Assembly: GCA_026931905.1 (NCBI GenBank)
Contig: JAIXLB010000097.1
Span: 1 to 35,642, forward strand
Direction of reading: 5' to 3'
Length of the DNA stretch: 35,642 bases
DNA from: Chitinophagales bacterium
GTDB taxonomy: Bacteria; Bacteroidota; Bacteroidia; Chitinophagales; Chitinophagaceae
Shown here: positions 33,457 through 35,642 of the stretch, one piece after another
How the letters are laid out: each line of letters starts with the position of its first letter
Numbering within the stretch: the first letter of the stretch is position 1
Program-made: the position numbers and the translations under genes
The notes under the pieces: generated by a model
Databases searched by the model: none
The model's input: only the letters and a program-made list of their open reading frames with translations
What the model was told of the DNA's origin: nothing

Positions 33457-33955
33457 AAATTCCTACTGCAAGTTCCACCCAAATTAGTAAGAATACTAAC
33501 AGAGCAGCTCCACATAAGAGTAACCTACCTTTTGTGCTTTTCACTTTTCTTAGAACGAATTCACAAAGTAGTCCTGTTCCTAATAACAATACTCCCATAA
33601 TTGTGAAGTCTAAAATTTTCCAGTCAACCCCTGTGCTAAATTGCATTGCAATTAGAGGAATAAGTAGCAGAGTAGGAACTCCTGCCAAAATGAGCATTAA
33701 TCTTTTGTTTTGTGCTGTCATAAATATTGAATTTTTGTTTGTTAAATGAAAAATGTTTCCAATTATGTTTGGTCTGAAAAGTAGAAGGACTTCTTTTGCA
33801 AAAAGCCATTTTGCTTTATTATATCCGTATTCTTCTAAATAATAGTGAAACCGTTCAGTTAAATCCCCTTCAATTTCTTCACGAAATTCCGGGTTGCAAT
33901 ACCAACGAAAAAATGATAATGCTATTCGGGGAGGTTTATGTTTTTGTGAGTTCAT
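33449..33955 (-). CDS. Permease-prefix domain fused to a small multi-helix membrane protein
   Basis: A 168-residue protein in two parts. Residues 1-70 (PPRIALSFFRWYCNPEFREE, IEGDLTERFHYYLEEYG, KWLFAKEVLLLFRPNIIG) match the permease prefix domain normally found at the N terminus of FtsX/MacB-type ABC permeases in Bacteroidota. Residues 79-168 (MTAQNKRLMLILAGVPTLLL, WKILDFTIMGVLLLGTG, LLIWVELAVGIF) resemble a separate small membrane protein with three to four helices, beginning with its own Met. The rest of the permease is absent, so this looks like an in-frame fusion left by a deletion. The PadR gene stops directly before the ATG with no gap, implying coupled translation. Confidence 0.7.
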   Translation of the reverse strand: MNSQKHKPPRIALSFFRWYCNPEFREEIEGDLTERFHYYLEEYGYNKAKWLFAKEVLLLFRPNIIGNIFHLTNKNSIFMTAQNKRLMLILAGVPTLLLIPLIAMQFSTGVDWKILDFTIMGVLLLGTGLLCEFVLRKVKSTKGRLLLCGAALLVFLLIWVELAVGIFC

Positions 33956-34288
33956 TTATGAAAATTTGAAAACTACTTTTGGAATTGCGTCCCACAATGA
34001 ATTTCGTTGTGCTTTTGTCTGATTAAGTATTTGTCTGCCACTGGCTGAAATTTCATATAGCCGTTTTCTTTTTCCGCCTCTGACATTTGTAGTTTCTCCA
34101 AATTCAGATTTTACCAACTCTTTTTCTTCAAGTCTTTTTAAGACTGTCTGCATTGCTCCCAAACTAACCTTTCGTTTTAAGCGGTCTTCAATTTCAGTGA
34201 TGATACTTACACCATAAGCTTCTCCGTTGAGAATTGCGACTGTGAGTAGGACAACCTCTTCAAATTCTCCTAAATGATATTGGCTCAT
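33956..34288 (-). CDS. PadR family transcriptional regulator
   Basis: A 110-residue winged-helix regulator. The PadR core is clear: LGEFEEVVLLTVAILNGEAY, GVSIITEIEDRL, SLGAMQTVLKRLEEKELVKS and the beta wing GGKRKRLYEISASG. In Bacteroidota such genes often precede permease-prefix ABC transporter genes, as here, and probably control them. Its TAA stop is followed at once by the ATG of the membrane protein gene. Confidence 0.92.
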   Translation of the reverse strand: MSQYHLGEFEEVVLLTVAILNGEAYGVSIITEIEDRLKRKVSLGAMQTVLKRLEEKELVKSEFGETTNVRGGKRKRLYEISASGRQILNQTKAQRNSLWDAIPKVVFKFS

Positions 34289-34650
34289 TGCTTCTAATAT
34301 TTACCACAAATGTAGTTATTATTTTTATATATACCATATTTGTAGTTAAAATAATTTTTGTCCTTAAAAATTTACCTCTAAAAAATTAGAAAAAGTAGGT
34401 TAATCGTTGGGGTTGTCGAGGTTGAGCGGTCGGTGAACATTGCTGGTAACGTTCGGGCATTTGTGTTTGTGGTGGAATTTGAAAAATGGTCAGCCCAGAA
34501 CTGTTGCTTGGTAAAGTTAATTAGTTGATGTTTAAATTTTGTTGTTGAGTTGTGTTACGTCAAGATGAGAACAAAAGATGCCAACTATTTTATTGTTGAG
34601 GGTTGCGTATCTGTCCACCACCATAACGCAAATGCTTTTGTTGTGTGTAG
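34289..34650. other. Intergenic region with an imperfect inverted repeat
   Basis: About 360 bp without a convincing gene. Bases 34457-34476 pair with 34614-34635 (GCATTTG.GTT and TGGTGGA on one side, complement on the other, with a two-base gap), so the 180-bp stretch could fold as a long hairpin. It resembles in layout the palindromic segment at 31770-31971 but not in sequence. Confidence 0.5.
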
Positions 34651-35322
34651 CTATTTTTCCTTTTCCAGTAATTGATTTAGTTTTAATTTTATCTGCTCAG
34701 TTTCATCTCCTTCTTTTTTCTGTTTTTTACCCCATTTTTTGAATTTCATTGCTGTAAGAATTACTGCTACGATAAAGCCAATAGTCCCAGCTATATAGCT
34801 TTCTGTCGCACCATATGCAATACTTGGTATACCAATTAGTAAGCCTAAATATAAAAGGCATCCCAACTTTACCATTCCTTCGTCAAGGTGTTCGATATAG
34901 TCATTGAAATTATAAGCTGTGTAAGTTTTATCTAATGATGTATTGTGTATTAGAACATAACGACTCTCAATTTTTTTTGTTTGTAGGCTAATAAAGATCA
35001 TTTCATTACCAGCCATACAAGAAATATCCCAGTTTTTTAGTTTTACAGAAAATTGGTTACCGTCATTTTTTTCGAGAAAAATATTCGTGTGTGTAACTGT
35101 CGATGAATTAATGCTTATGGAACTTTTTCCTTATCCATTTGCAACAAAACCTCCACCACTTCCTGAAACAACTGTCTCTAATTTTTCATCAACGTGAAGT
35201 ACCTTTCCTTTTTGAATGACATACTCAAAGTTGTATTCGCCAATTGAAAAATTACCGATAAAATTTGTTTTTTTACCTACTCTTTTGATATACGGTTTTC
35301 GGCTTACCCGTTGGTCTATTTT
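34651..35322 (-). pseudogene. Hypothetical membrane protein interrupted by a stop codon
   Basis: From ATG 35016 a 121-residue product is open, with two membrane segments (GMVKLGCLLYLGLLIGIPSI and YIAGTIGFIVAVILTAMKF) and a charged helical tail. The same frame continues upstream to about 35322 with protein-like sequence (NFIGNFSIGEYNFEYVIQKG, LETVVSGSGGG, VTHTNIFLEKNDGNQFSVKL), interrupted only by TAA at 35131-35133. No start codon is found in the upstream part, and another stop precedes it at 35323-35325. It is most likely a gene that lost its 5' end and gained a nonsense codon. Family unknown. Confidence 0.6.
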
Positions 35323-35642
35323 TTATCGACCAATATTTTTAAATAAATGATGAAAGTGGAATTGGAAGTTGGGTCAATATAGTTACACTCAACGACCAAT
35401 GTGTTTGCGAAGTGTATTTACAAAACTTGTTTTGTAAAGATACGGGAGCAATCACTTTTAAAATTTGCATTTCGCAAACACACTGTAAGGCGAAGTGCTT
35501 CTGCAAATTTTAGAATGTGAAACATTGGTCGTAAGGCGGAATGAGCAAAAAGGGAGTTGTGAAACAACGATTTTGCGTCTAACGAATGAGCGAAGCGAAT
35601 GAGTAGCATTTCGCCTTACGTTGTGGCGGCTTGACGCAGGCA
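35323..35642. other. Palindrome-rich, probably non-coding right edge
   Basis: This region contains a perfect 10-bp stem palindrome at 35417-35438 (TTTACAAAAC, two bases, GTTTTGTAAA). An 11-bp inverted pair, ACGACCAATGT at 35392-35402 and its complement at 35522-35532, brackets it. Repeated short words such as TAAGGCG occur around it. A minus-strand frame of 63 codons exists but has no protein-like features. Confidence 0.5.

Noticed and set aside
35418..35609. Minus-strand 63-codon frame at the right edge
   Set aside because: It is encoded by the palindromic and repeated words and shows no family features.

Overview
The window is AT-rich DNA from a member of the Bacteroidota, most likely Chitinophagales or a neighbour. 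Four things support this. A 627-residue secreted protein ends in a gliding-motility/type IX secretion (type B, CHU_C-like) sorting domain. Several upstream regions carry the Bacteroidota promoter TTTG-N19/20-TAnnTTTG. Start codons lack Shine-Dalgarno sequences. Many proteins (DUF3109, YeiH-like, M23 with N-terminal membrane anchor, SprB-like repeats) belong to families common in that phylum.

Layout. 1-361: the end of a CRISPR array with 47-bp repeats of the length and end sequence typical of Bacteroidota type II-C systems; no cas gene lies in the window. 398-1192: a SAM-methyltransferase-fold gene with a G9 tract, followed at 1436-1482 by one more perfect, isolated CRISPR repeat. 1487-12040: housekeeping genes (DUF3109, adenine deaminase, PfkB kinase, DNA polymerase I, YeiH-type exporter, M23 peptidase, GNAT-like protein, RsmE). 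12253-14123: a degenerate TylF-like gene, then the wreck of a MvaI/BcnI-type restriction-modification system whose two genes are fused head to head. 14165-22386: an exported Lys-rich protein, the T9SS cargo protein, tRNA-Arg(CCT), a small conserved gene, a fumarylacetoacetate-hydrolase-family enzyme, RecQ and an aldehyde dehydrogenase.

22530-23273: an IS630-type transposase remnant and a strong bidirectional terminator mark a boundary. To the right nearly everything is on the minus strand and looks accessory. A stress cluster (catalase, DoxX pseudogene, HPF/RaiA-like, pirin) is followed by a truncated histidine kinase, a broken DUF6973 polymorphic-toxin-like gene with a possible lipoprotein immunity gene, and lipoproteins with Cys-rich tails, each followed closely by a small gene. 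Beyond these lie a frameshifted XRE regulator, a fused permease-prefix membrane protein with its PadR regulator, and a decayed gene at the right edge. Inverted-repeat and duplicated intergenic segments separate these units.

The most unusual signal is in the CRISPR repeats. Read on the minus strand, every repeat contains a complete TTTG-N20-TAATTTTG promoter whose predicted start falls at the repeat/spacer border. The isolated repeat therefore places the same promoter upstream of the methyltransferase-fold gene. The second theme is decay: at least seven genes are broken by truncation, frameshift or nonsense codons, mostly in the right third.
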